Part shown: piece by piece, positions 7,986 through 18,550 of the stretch
Numbering within the stretch: the first letter of the stretch is position 1
How the letters are laid out: each line of letters begins with the position of its first letter
Origin: JBBRHQ01 sp963840235
GTDB lineage: Bacteria > Actinomycetota > Thermoleophilia > Solirubrobacterales > 70-9
Direction: 5' to 3'
Length of the DNA stretch: 64,000 nucleotides
NCBI GenBank assembly: GCA_963840235.1
Contig: CAWIYC010000005.1
Span: 248,001 to 312,000 of the forward strand
Position numbers and translations under genes: made by a program
The notes under the pieces: model-generated
The model's input: only the letters and a program-made list of their open reading frames with translations
Told to the model about the DNA's origin: nothing
The model's database searches: none

Positions 7986-8705
7986 TTACTTGGCCTTCTC
8001 GACGACCTCGACCAGGCGCCAGCGCTTGGTCCGCGAGAGCGGCCGCGTCTCGACCACGCGGACGATGTCGCCCTCGCCGGCCTCGTTGCGCTCGTCATGG
8101 GCGTGCAGGGTGCGCGAGCGGCGCACGACCTTCTCGTAGGTGGGGTGGCGGCGGGCGATGTCGATCCGCACCGTGATCGTCTTGTCCGCCCGGTCGGAGA
8201 CGACGACGCCCTGCCGGGTCTTGGCCGGGTTGGCCTGCTTCTCAGCGGGAGGGGTGCCGTCGGCGGGCTCGCGCTCCTTGCCACGCTGCGAAGACCGATA
8301 GCGGCGCCGCGCGGCAGCCTCGGCCCGGCGGACCTCCAGGCGCGCAGCTGCACGCTCCTCGGGGCTGCGCTCCGGCGTCGCCTCGCCGGACTGGCGCGAC
8401 CGCTCGAGTCGCGCGCGCTCCTTCCAGGGGAGGTCCATATCACTGCCTGACACGTCCTCGGAATTACCACCTGACACGTCCTCCGCTTCGCGTCCGGGCG
8501 TGTCAGGGTCCGCGGCAGGCTGAGCTTCCGCCTCTTCGGGGGGCGCTTCTTCAGCCACGGGCTCCTCGGCGGGCTCGGGCGCCTCTTCCGCGGGTGGCGT
8601 GGGGTTGGGCTCCTCGCCCGCAGGCTCGGGCTCAGGTGATTCGGCCGCGGCTTCGGACTTCGGCTCTTCTTCAGTTGTCTCTTCTGTCTTCTCTTCTTCG
8701 CTCAT
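7986..8705 (-). CDS. rpsQ: 30S ribosomal protein S17, with ~155-residue N-terminal extension
   Basis: The S17 core (about residues 160-239, TRQGVVVSDRADKTITV to RWRLVEVVEKAK) is normal for this primary 16S rRNA-binding OB-fold protein. It is preceded by an acidic Glu/Pro/Ala-rich segment (1-61), an in-frame 27-codon palindromic repeat (62-88; PDTPGREAEDVSGG), and a basic helical region rich in Arg/Glu/Ala (90-150). The ATG at 8705 lies one base after the rpmC stop. Met90 (ATG at 8438), directly after the repeat, is a possible alternative start. If it is used, the acidic part would be untranslated leader, but its uninterrupted reading frame and matching acidic bias favour translation. Confidence 0.88.
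   Translation of the reverse strand: MSEEEKTEETTEEEPKSEAAAESPEPEPAGEEPNPTPPAEEAPEPAEEPVAEEAPPEEAEAQPAADPDTPGREAEDVSGGNSEDVSGSDMDLPWKERARLERSRQSGEATPERSPEERAAARLEVRRAEAAARRRYRSSQRGKEREPADGTPPAEKQANPAKTRQGVVVSDRADKTITVRIDIARRHPTYEKVVRRSRTLHAHDERNEAGEGDIVRVVETRPLSRTKRWRLVEVVEKAK
8441..8521 (-). repeat. Palindromic coding repeat, copy B (in rpsQ)
   Basis: An 81-bp (27-codon) element, 69/81 identical by hand alignment to copy C in rplJ. It has an inverted repeat of 12 bp with one G-T pair (CCTGACACGTCC / GGGCGTGTCAGG on the plus strand, 14-nt loop). A direct repeat of CCTGACACGTCCTC occurs 25 bp apart at 8446 and 8471. Read on the minus strand in the rpsQ frame it gives PAADPDTPGREAEDVSGG followed by NSEDVSGSD. 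Confidence 0.85.
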
Positions 8706-8706
8706 C

Positions 8707-8919
8707 TCAGCGACTCAGTTCCTTCTGCAGGTCTATTCCGCGCTCACGCGCGATCGTCAACAGGCGCGCGACCTCGCGCCGGGCATCGCCGATCCGGGCC
8801 GTATTCTCCAACTCGCCGGTGGCATGGCGGAAGCGCAGGTTGAACGCCTCCTGGTGGGCGTCGTGGAGCTTTGCGATCAGCTCATCGTCCTTGAGGTTGT
8901 GGGCCTCGGAGGCCTTCAT
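8707..8919 (-). CDS. rpmC: 50S ribosomal protein L29
   Basis: Located at the peptide exit tunnel and part of the docking site for trigger factor and SRP. The 70-residue two-helix protein starts MKASEAHNLKDDELIAKL and contains the conserved EAFNLRFRHATGELENTARI signature. The ATG at 8919 overlaps the rplP stop by one base. Longer in-frame extensions upstream only cross rplP out of its frame and are not real. Confidence 0.96.
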   Translation of the reverse strand: MKASEAHNLKDDELIAKLHDAHQEAFNLRFRHATGELENTARIGDARREVARLLTIARERGIDLQKELSR

Positions 8920-9338
8920 CACTCTGCCGCCCCCTCGCGGTGGACGAACTTGGTCTTGACCGGAAGCTTGTGGCCGGCGAGGCGCAGCGCCTCCTTGGCC
9001 AGGTCCTCGGGGACGCCGGCAAGCTCGAACATCACCCTCCCCGGCTTGACTACGGCGACCCAACCTTCGGGGTTGCCCTTGCCCGAGCCCATCCGCGTCT
9101 CCGCAGGCTTCTTGGTGTAGGGCTTGTCGGGGAAGATGTTGATCCAGACCTTGCCGCCGCGCTTGATCTTGCGGGTCATGGCGATACGGGCGGCCTCGAT
9201 CTGGCGGTTGGTGACCCAGCCCCGCTCGACCGACTTCAGGCCGTACTCGCCGAAGGAGACCTGGGTGCCCCCCTTGGCGTTGCCTCGCATGCGGCCACGC
9301 ATCTGCTTGCGGTGCTTGACGCGCTTCGGCATCAGCAT
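8919..9338 (-). CDS. rplP: 50S ribosomal protein L16
   Basis: Organises the A-site region of the large subunit. The 139-residue protein begins with the family-typical MLMPKRVKHRKQMRGRMRG and contains GLKSVERGWVTNRQIEAARIA and the KPAETRMGSGKGNPEGWVAVV loop. The ATG at 9338 overlaps the rpsC stop by one base. The second ATG two codons later is less likely because the MLMPKR start is conserved. Confidence 0.96.
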   Translation of the reverse strand: MLMPKRVKHRKQMRGRMRGNAKGGTQVSFGEYGLKSVERGWVTNRQIEAARIAMTRKIKRGGKVWINIFPDKPYTKKPAETRMGSGKGNPEGWVAVVKPGRVMFELAGVPEDLAKEALRLAGHKLPVKTKFVHREGAAE

Positions 9339-10048
9339 CAGCGCCCACCTCCCCCGCGACGGCCCCTGCGTTCGCCGCTCTGGGGCTCGGCGCCGTCGGT
9401 CGGGACCTGGTCGGAGGCGAATCCCTCGGGCATGACCTCGCCCTTGTTGATCCAGCACTTGACACCGATCCGCCCGGTGGTGGTGCGAGCCTCGAAGAAG
9501 CCGTAGTCGATGTCAGCCCGCAGCGTGTGCAACGGCACTCGGCCGTCGGAATAGCCCTCGGTCCGAGCCATCTCGGCACCGCCGAGGCGGCCGGAGACCT
9601 GGACCTTGACTCCCTTGGCGCCGGAGCGCATGGCCGAGGTCAGCGCCCGCTTCATCGCCCGGCGGAAGGCAACCCGGTTCTGAAGCTGCTCGGCGATCGA
9701 CTGGGCGACCAGCTTGGCGTCTAGCTCGGGGCGTTTGACCTCGCGGATGTTGACCTTGACCGGCTTGCCGGTGATCTTGTGCAGGTCCTTGCGCAGTGCG
9801 TCCACCTCGCTGCCCGACTTGCCGATGACGATGCCCGGGCGGGCGGTGTGGATGTCCACGGCGACCTCGCCACGGCGCTCAATGGTGATGTCGGAGAGCC
9901 CGGCGTGGGAGAGCTTGGTCTCGATGTGGTCGCGGATGTTGAGGTCCTCGAGCAGGGTGTCGGCGAAGCCCTTCTCGTCGTACCAGTTCGACTTCCAGTC
10001 GTGGATGTAGCCGACGCGGAAACCCTCGGGGTGGATCTTCTGTCCCAT
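9338..10048 (-). CDS. rpsC: 30S ribosomal protein S3
   Basis: Forms part of the mRNA entry pore with S4 and S5. The 236-residue protein opens MGQKIHPEGFRVGYIHDWKS. It contains the KH domain GKSG loop (IVIGKSGSEVDALRKDL) and the C-terminal domain (RTEGYSDGRVPLHTLRADIDYG). It ends in a Gly/Arg-rich basic tail. It lies 7 nt after rplV. Confidence 0.97.
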   Translation of the reverse strand: MGQKIHPEGFRVGYIHDWKSNWYDEKGFADTLLEDLNIRDHIETKLSHAGLSDITIERRGEVAVDIHTARPGIVIGKSGSEVDALRKDLHKITGKPVKVNIREVKRPELDAKLVAQSIAEQLQNRVAFRRAMKRALTSAMRSGAKGVKVQVSGRLGGAEMARTEGYSDGRVPLHTLRADIDYGFFEARTTTGRIGVKCWINKGEVMPEGFASDQVPTDGAEPQSGERRGRRGGGGR

Positions 10049-10055
10049 GCTTGCC

Positions 10056-10451
10056 TCAGTCCTCCGGCGTCAGCGCCACCGAGATGTGGCTGGTGCGCTT
10101 GTTGATGGTCGTTGCCCGGCCCAGTGCGCGCGGCCGGTAGCGGCGCAGCGTCGGGCCCTCGTCGACGGTGATCTCGGCGACCGTCATCTCGTCGGAGATC
10201 AGCTCGAAGTTGTTCTCCGCGTTCGAGGCGGCGGAGTCGATCAGCTTCTGGATGTCACGGGCGGCGTGGCGAGGCGAGAACCGAAGCAGCGCCCGCGCCT
10301 TCTCGATATGCAGGCCGCGCACCTGGTCGGCGACGAGCCGCGCCTTGCGCGGGGCGACCCGGACGTAGCGCGCGCTCGCCCTCACCACCACAGGAGCCGG
10401 CTCCGCTTCCTTCTTGCCGATGGCGCTCGGCGTTTTGGCCTTCTCAGCCAT
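10056..10451 (-). CDS. rplV: 50S ribosomal protein L22
   Basis: Lines the polypeptide exit tunnel. After a short N-terminal extension (about 22 residues with EPAPVVVRASARYVRV) the core shows SPRHAARDIQKLIDSAASNAENN and the beta-hairpin tip RRYRPRALGRATTINKRTSHI. Its 131 residues are slightly longer than the usual ~112. A 2-nt gap follows rpsS. Confidence 0.96.
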   Translation of the reverse strand: MAEKAKTPSAIGKKEAEPAPVVVRASARYVRVAPRKARLVADQVRGLHIEKARALLRFSPRHAARDIQKLIDSAASNAENNFELISDEMTVAEITVDEGPTLRRYRPRALGRATTINKRTSHISVALTPED

Positions 10452-10453
10452 CT

Positions 10454-10729
10454 CTACTCAGCCGACTTTCCGGTTCCGGAGTGCGAGCGGAAGGTGCGCG
10501 TCGGCGCGAACTCGCCCAGCTTGTTGCCGACCATCGACTCGGAGATGAAGACGGGGACGTGCTTGCGGCCGTCGTGGACGGCGATCGTGTGCCCGACCAT
10601 CTCCGGGAAGATGGTGGAGGTCCGCGACCAGGTCTTGACCATCTGCTTCTGGCCGGACTCGTTCATCGCGTTGACCCGCGCCATCAGCCGCTCCTCGGCC
10701 CAGGGGCCCTTCTTGGTCGACCTACCCAT
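10454..10729 (-). CDS. rpsS: 30S ribosomal protein S19
   Basis: Small-subunit head protein in bridge B1a. The 91 residues begin MGRSTKKGPWAEERLMARV and contain the signature TIAVHDGRKHVPVFISESMVGNKLGEFAPTR. Canonical order between rplB and rplV. Confidence 0.97.
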   Translation of the reverse strand: MGRSTKKGPWAEERLMARVNAMNESGQKQMVKTWSRTSTIFPEMVGHTIAVHDGRKHVPVFISESMVGNKLGEFAPTRTFRSHSGTGKSAE

Positions 10730-10735
10730 TCGCGA

Positions 10736-11578
10736 TCACCTCTTCTTCTTTCCGCGCCGGCGGCCGCGAACGATGTAGCGGTTCGACTGCTTGCCCTTCT
10801 TGCGGGTGCGGTAGCCGAGGGTCGGCTTGCCCCACGGCGTCACCGGGTGCCCGCCTGGGGTGTGGTGGGCCTCGCCGCCGCCGTGCGGGTGGTCCACCGG
10901 GTTCATCGCGACCCCGCGGGTCTGGGGGCGCTTTCCCTTGTGGCGGTTGCGCCCGGCCTTGCCGATCTTGATGTTCTGGTGCTCGGGGTTCGAGAGCGAG
11001 CCGACGGTGGCGCGGCACTCGGCGCGGACCATCCGCATCTCCGAGGAGGGCAGGCGCAGGGTGACCATCTCGCCTTCCTTCGCCGCAACCTGGATCGCCG
11101 TCCCGGCGGCGCGGCCGAGCTTGCCGCCCTGGCCCGGGATCATCTCGACGTTGTGGACGATGGTGCCGGTCGGCATCTCGCGCAGCGCCAGCGCGTTGCC
11201 GGGCTTGATGTCGGCCCCGGGGCCGGAGCGAACCTCGTCGCCCACCTCGATCTGGGCCGGGGCGAGGATGTAGGACTTCTGCCCGTCCGCGTAGTGGATC
11301 AGGGCGATGTAGCAGCTGCGGTTGGGGTCGTACTCGATCGTCGCCACCTTCGCCGGCACCCCGTCCTTGAGGCGCTTGAAGTCGATCTTGCGGTAGCGGC
11401 GCTTGGCCCCGCCGCCGCGGTGGCGGCTGGTGATGCGGCCCTTCTTGTTGCGCCCGCCGCTCTTGCGCAGGCCCTCGGTGAGCTTGCGCTCGGGCTCGGA
11501 GGCAGTCACCTGCTCGCGAATCGGGTAGGTGGCGAAGCGTCGCCCCGGGCTGGTCGGCTTTGTCCGTCGGTTGGCCAT
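10736..11578 (-). CDS. rplB: 50S ribosomal protein L2
   Basis: Required for subunit association and peptidyl-transferase centre folding. The 280-residue protein starts MANRRTKPTSPGRRF. It has the conserved RNA-binding core and the C-terminal MNPVDHPHGGGEAHHTPG signature containing the functionally important His. The ATG at 11578 lies 2 nt after the rplW stop. A longer in-frame start at 11653 would run into rplW and is rejected. Confidence 0.97.
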   Translation of the reverse strand: MANRRTKPTSPGRRFATYPIREQVTASEPERKLTEGLRKSGGRNKKGRITSRHRGGGAKRRYRKIDFKRLKDGVPAKVATIEYDPNRSCYIALIHYADGQKSYILAPAQIEVGDEVRSGPGADIKPGNALALREMPTGTIVHNVEMIPGQGGKLGRAAGTAIQVAAKEGEMVTLRLPSSEMRMVRAECRATVGSLSNPEHQNIKIGKAGRNRHKGKRPQTRGVAMNPVDHPHGGGEAHHTPGGHPVTPWGKPTLGYRTRKKGKQSNRYIVRGRRRGKKKR

Positions 11579-11580
11579 GG

Positions 11581-11874
11581 CTAGTCGGTCGCCGCCCCTT
11601 CGAACAGCTCGATCCGCTCGCCCGGCGCCAGTTGGACGACGGCCTTCTTCCACGACCGGGTGCGGCCGCGGTGAAGTCCGCGGCGCTTGGGCTTGGAGTG
11701 CACCTTCGAGGTGCGGACCCCCGCAACCTCGACCTCGAAGATCTCCTCGACGGCGCGGGCGATCTGGGTCTTGTGGGCGCGGTCGTTGACCCTGAAGGTG
11801 TACTTGCCCTCGGCGATCAGGGCGTAACTCTTCTCCGAGATCACCGGACGGATGACGACGGTGCGGGGATTCAC
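11581..11874 (-). CDS. rplW: 50S ribosomal protein L23
   Basis: Exit-tunnel docking site for trigger factor and SRP. The 97-residue protein starts at GTG 11874 (NPRTVVIRPVISEKSYALI, with the family RPVISEKS signature). It has the extended loop KPKRRGLHRGRTRSWKKAVV. The GTG overlaps the rplD stop by 4 nt, indicating coupling. Confidence 0.95.
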   Translation of the reverse strand: MNPRTVVIRPVISEKSYALIAEGKYTFRVNDRAHKTQIARAVEEIFEVEVAGVRTSKVHSKPKRRGLHRGRTRSWKKAVVQLAPGERIELFEGAATD

Positions 11875-12494
11875 GACTTCACCCCCGCCCGGGACTCGAG
11901 CACCTTCAGCGCTTCCTGGGAGATCACGATCGAGGCGGCCGCGATCACGTCGGCGACCCCGACCGAGCCGACTTCGGCCACCTCGACCCGCTCGATGTTG
12001 CGAAAACTCTTCAGCGCGCCGGTCTCCTCGGTCGCGATCACGACCAGTGTCGGCAGGCGCGCGCCCCACTTCTCGAGCGCCTGTGCCGCCTGCTTGGTCG
12101 AGGGAGAGTCGAAGCCGGCGGCGTCAAGGATTGCAACGCTGCCGCGCTCGGCGTGGACCGAGAGGGCAGAACGAAGCGCCCGGCGGCGGGCCTTGCGGTT
12201 GACCTTGACCGTGTAGTGGCGCGGCTTCGGGCCGAAGGCGACGCCGCCCCCGGTGCGGTGGGGGACGCTGAGGGCGCCGGCCCGGGCGCGGCCGGTCCCC
12301 TTCTGGCGCCAGGCCTTCGCGGTGGTCATCGAGACCTGGCCGCGGGTCAGGGTCGAAGCGGTGCCACGCCGGCGCGAGGCGAGGTCGGCGCGGGCCGCCT
12401 CGTCGATCAGCGACTGGTGAAACGGCTCCGCGAAGACGTCCTTCGGCAGGTCGGCCTTGGTTGTCTTGCCGAGCACGGCGGCCTTGCTAGCCAT
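11871..12494 (-). CDS. rplD: 50S ribosomal protein L4
   Basis: Exit-tunnel protein, and in some bacteria the autoregulator of the S10 operon. The 207-residue protein has the long tunnel loop (TAKAWRQKGTGRARAGALS and RTGGGVAFGPKPRHYTVK) and a Rossmann-like C-terminal domain. Its ATG overlaps the rplC stop region by 8 nt. Confidence 0.96.
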   Translation of the reverse strand: MASKAAVLGKTTKADLPKDVFAEPFHQSLIDEAARADLASRRRGTASTLTRGQVSMTTAKAWRQKGTGRARAGALSVPHRTGGGVAFGPKPRHYTVKVNRKARRRALRSALSVHAERGSVAILDAAGFDSPSTKQAAQALEKWGARLPTLVVIATEETGALKSFRNIERVEVAEVGSVGVADVIAAASIVISQEALKVLESRAGVKS

Positions 12495-13134
12495 CGTCTC
12501 TGACCTCGACGATCGCGTTGCGCGAACCGGGAACCGAGCCCCTGATCAGCAACAGGTTGCGCTCAGCGTCGATGTCGGCGACCTCGAGGCCGCGCTGCGT
12601 CACCCGCTTGCCGCCCATCTGTCCCGGCATCTTCATTCCCTTGAAAACCCGGGCGGGCCAGGCGCTGGCCCCGATCGAGCCGGGGGCGCGGACGTTGTGG
12701 GAGCCGTGGCTGACCGGGCCGCGGCTGAAGTTGTGACGCTTGATCCCGCCCTGGAAGCCCTTGCCGATCGAGACCCCCGAGACCTTGACCCGCTGGCCGG
12801 GCTCGAACGAGGTCACCGTGACCTCCTGTCCCACCTTGGGGCCGGCGTCCCCGCCCTCGGCCTCGGCCGGCGGAATCTCGGCGTCGCGGAACTCGACCAA
12901 GTGGCGCATCGGCGGCGCCCCGGCCTTCGCCAGGTGCCCCAGCTCGGCCCTGGTCAGCTTGCCCTCTTTGGCCTCGCCGAAGGCGAGCTGGACAGCGTCA
13001 TAGCCGTCGCGGTCGGCCTTGCGGATGGCGGTGATCGGGCAGGGCCCCGCCTCGATCACGGTCACCGGGAGGACGGTGCCGTCGTCGCGGAAGATCTGGG
13101 TCATGCCGAGCTTCTTGCCGATGATCGCCGACAT
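12487..13134 (-). CDS. rplC: 50S ribosomal protein L3
   Basis: Nucleates large-subunit assembly and reaches the peptidyl-transferase centre. It starts MSAIIGKKLGMTQIFRDDG at ATG 13134 and carries the central finger FSRGPVSHGSHNVRAPGSIG and GMKMPGQMGGKRVTQRGLEV. Its 215 residues are a normal length. The in-frame sequence upstream of this ATG lies in the rpsJ-rplC spacer and rpsJ and is not part of the protein. Confidence 0.96.
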   Translation of the reverse strand: MSAIIGKKLGMTQIFRDDGTVLPVTVIEAGPCPITAIRKADRDGYDAVQLAFGEAKEGKLTRAELGHLAKAGAPPMRHLVEFRDAEIPPAEAEGGDAGPKVGQEVTVTSFEPGQRVKVSGVSIGKGFQGGIKRHNFSRGPVSHGSHNVRAPGSIGASAWPARVFKGMKMPGQMGGKRVTQRGLEVADIDAERNLLLIRGSVPGSRNAIVEVRDDG

Positions 13135-13199
13135 CAGGCCCAGTTCCCGGCAATGCTCCGCTCGCGCGGAATCAGATTTAGACGCTCGCTCCGCATTGC

Positions 13200-13520
13200 C
13201 TAGAGTCTGATCTCGATGTCGACGCCGGCCGGCAGCGAGTCGAGGCGCTGCAGCGAGTCGACCGTCTTCGGGCTCGGCTGGTGGATGTCGATCAGGCGCT
13301 TGTGGGTGCGGATCTCGAAGTGCTCGCGCGAGTCCTTGTCCTTGAACGGGGAGCGGATCACGCAATAGACGTTCTTCTCGGTCGGCAGCGGCACCGGCCC
13401 CGACACCGTGGCACCGGTGCGCTCGGCCGTTTCCACGATCTCGCGGGCAGCGCGATCGATCGCGTCGTGGTCGTACGCCTTGAGGCGAATCCGGATTTTT
13501 TGGGCCGCTATTGCTGACAC
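13200..13520 (-). CDS. rpsJ: 30S ribosomal protein S10 (NusE)
   Basis: Small-subunit head protein that also works as antitermination factor NusE. The sequence starts SAIAAQKIRIRLKAYDHDAI and contains GPVPLPTEKNVYCVIRSPFKDKDSREHFEIRTHKR. I chose the GTG at 13520, which gives 106 residues, the standard length, with a purine-rich stretch (AAGGAAG) about 12 nt upstream. The longer in-frame ATG at 13649 would translate the structured tuf-rpsJ spacer. Confidence 0.94.
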   Translation of the reverse strand: MSAIAAQKIRIRLKAYDHDAIDRAAREIVETAERTGATVSGPVPLPTEKNVYCVIRSPFKDKDSREHFEIRTHKRLIDIHQPSPKTVDSLQRLDSLPAGVDIEIRL

Positions 13521-13554
13521 TTCCTGAAGCTTCTTCCTTGGTCTTTCTCGCGCA

Positions 13555-13635
13555 ACCGGGGCGCCGCCCCGGTTGGTGGGGCGCCGCCCCGGTCGTATGT
13601 CCTTTGCAGTTTTCTCGCCGCCACCCTGGCGGCGA
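13555..13635 (-). promoter_or_regulatory. Structured rpsJ leader with tandem hairpins
   Basis: The spacer between tuf and rpsJ contains a perfect 9-bp hairpin at 13555-13575 (AACCGGGGC / GCCCCGGTT, loop GCC), a near copy at 13578-13592, and a further inverted repeat at 13615-13635 (TCGCCGCC / GGCGGCGA). These lie in the rpsJ leader on the minus strand, a position where other bacteria place S10-operon autoregulation. A regulatory role is inferred only from position and structure. Confidence 0.5.
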
Positions 13636-13637
13636 AA

Positions 13638-13659
13638 GGGCGGGCACAAAGCCCGCCCT
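13638..13659 (-). terminator. Intrinsic terminator or attenuator after tuf
   Basis: On the minus strand an 8-bp GC stem (GGGCGGGC / GCCCGCCC) closes a TTTGT loop and is followed by TTTCGCC. It starts 8 nt after the tuf stop. The U-run is short, so partial termination between tuf and rpsJ is most plausible. Confidence 0.6.
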
Positions 13660-13666
13660 CGGGTCG

Positions 13667-14851
<1,185 letters not shown>

Positions 14852-15004
14852 CTCTCTCCTTGGGCCTTTCTTGGTTTCTCGTCTTGGTGTCTGGTTCAGG
14901 TGTTAATTGTTTGGCGGCCTGGCAGGGGCATTTTGTGTTGCCCGCAGGCGAACCTGGGAAATATAGCTAGTTGGGGCCTGTCTACGCTCGGGCGTCGCGT
15001 GCCC
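14852..15004 (-). promoter_or_regulatory. fusA-tuf spacer, possible internal tuf promoter
   Basis: A 153-nt AT-richer spacer is unusual for this compact operon. On the minus strand it contains CTAGCTATATTTCCC, with a -10-like TATATT, and a TTAACA further downstream. I see no convincing -35 at the right distance, so the promoter is only suggested by composition. It ends in the tuf ribosome-binding site AAGGAGAGAG. Confidence 0.3.
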
Positions 15005-17116
<2,112 letters not shown>

Positions 17117-17193
17117 GGTTCGGCGTAAAGTGTCCGTTGGTGGGCAGGGATTAGGAGAGAGGTGGCGTCTTGCTGAGACCCGGTTTTGCGCAT

Positions 17194-17214
17194 AAAAAAG
17201 GCCCTGACGGGCCT
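17194..17214 (-). terminator. Terminator-like hairpin in the fusA leader
   Basis: Read on the minus strand, AGGCCC-GTCA-GGGCCT is a perfect 6-bp hairpin followed by a run of six T. It sits about 80 nt upstream of the fusA ATG and in the same direction, with no minus-strand gene just upstream that it could terminate. It is therefore a candidate leader attenuator of fusA-tuf. Confidence 0.65.
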
Positions 17215-17362
17215 CGCGCGACCTTTTCTCGGCGAGATCCGGGACAGACGACTATGTCGAGCGGCTATCCATTGGTCGGAAAACAGCTCCGGGCGACCCC
17301 GACCGGCACACCGTTCCGTGCCTGGGAATCGTGCCTGAGCGACGCGCGATGATAGCAGAGCC

Positions 17363-18550
17363 ATGAGCCCACTCAGGAGGCGAGGAGAACGGCGCAGGGA
17401 GCGTGAGCGGGCCGAGCGCCGGGCCCGGACCGACGAGCTCTCGGCCAGGCTGAGGGGGGAAAGGAAGGGGGGCCCCGAGGAGGGGCCGAGGCGGAAGGAT
17501 TCCGCGGCGAAGGCGGCGCCCACCGAAGGGGCAAAGCCGAAGGAGAAGGGTGCGGCCACCGACAGGCCCAAGCCCGGGGCGGAGTCGGGGCCGAAGCCGT
17601 CGGCCGATGCGGCGAGGGAGAAGCGGCGGGCACAGCGGAGCGCCACCCGCAGGTCCGGCAAGGCAGAGAAGCCGGCGAAGAGGCGGCCCAGGCAGCGTGC
17701 CCGGCGCAAGGCCAGGGCGGCCCGGATGAAGGCCGGGCGCTCCTCGGCGACTCTCGCCAGGCGCGGCGCCTCGAGCTTCGACAGAGCCCGGCGCACCTGG
17801 CGCCGCGGGCTTCGGGCCACTCATGTCAGGGCGAGGAAGGCCGGTCCCGCCCTGGCGCGGGCCGCTCGCCGCGCCTGGGCACTGATCGCCCCGGCGATCG
17901 CCCTCGTCTTCGCCCTCGCCGGCCGCCTCGAGCGGCTTCTGCGGGGGACGCTGCGGCAGGTTTCCAGGGCCGTCGGCGGCGGGGTCCGCCGGCTCGACCG
18001 CCTGCTGACGCCGGTGCGGGGAATCTTCCTCGTCACCGTCGCCTCCGCCGCCTGCCTGGTGCTCTCCCAGTTCGTCTACTACCGCGGGGTCGAGATCGGC
18101 CAGCCCGGCTACGGCCCGGTCTCCGCCATCGCCTCGGCGCCACAGGTGGACCTGCAGAGGGCCGGGGAGGCCCACTCCTACGTCCTGATCCCGCTCGCCG
18201 CCTTCGCGATCGCGATGGCCGCTGTCGCCGTCTTCGCCAGGCGGCGCCGGGCCGGCGAGCTGGTCGCGCTGGTCGGCCTCGCCGGGATCGCCGTGACCCT
18301 GCTGGTCGACATGCCCAGCGGCCTCGACGCCAGCCTCGCCGGGGCCCGCTTCTCCGGTGCTCACGCGGTGCTGAGGGAGGGCTTCTACGCCCAGCTCGCG
18401 GCCAGCGCCGGGCTGCTGATCTGTGGCGTCGCCCTCTGGCTCAACATGCGCACGCTGCGTTTCGGAGCGAGGAAGCGGGCCCGTCGCAGCCGGCGGCGAC
18501 GGAAGCCGAAATCCGGCAAGGCGCCGTCTCTGGCTGGGAGCGGCACATGA
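17363..18550 (+). CDS. Membrane protein with long basic N-terminal domain, function unknown
   Basis: Not recognised as a named family. Residues 1-165 are extremely rich in Arg, Lys, Ala and Glu and look disordered or helical, which could suit nucleic-acid or ribosome contact (inference). There are hydrophobic segments at about 172-188, 219-240, 273-293, 299-317 and 341-361, and the tail is again basic. Its last four hydrophobic segments resemble the next gene's four-segment unit (for example VDMPSGL...GFYAQLAASAGLLICG against IDVPDAG...GFWLELIGALVLAACG), so the pair are probably paralogues. It lies on the opposite strand to the ribosomal genes between rpsG and fusA, and its stop overlaps the next start by 4 nt. 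Confidence 0.7.
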   Translation: MSPLRRRGERRRERERAERRARTDELSARLRGERKGGPEEGPRRKDSAAKAAPTEGAKPKEKGAATDRPKPGAESGPKPSADAAREKRRAQRSATRRSGKAEKPAKRRPRQRARRKARAARMKAGRSSATLARRGASSFDRARRTWRRGLRATHVRARKAGPALARAARRAWALIAPAIALVFALAGRLERLLRGTLRQVSRAVGGGVRRLDRLLTPVRGIFLVTVASAACLVLSQFVYYRGVEIGQPGYGPVSAIASAPQVDLQRAGEAHSYVLIPLAAFAIAMAAVAVFARRRRAGELVALVGLAGIAVTLLVDMPSGLDASLAGARFSGAHAVLREGFYAQLAASAGLLICGVALWLNMRTLRFGARKRARRSRRRRKPKSGKAPSLAGSGT

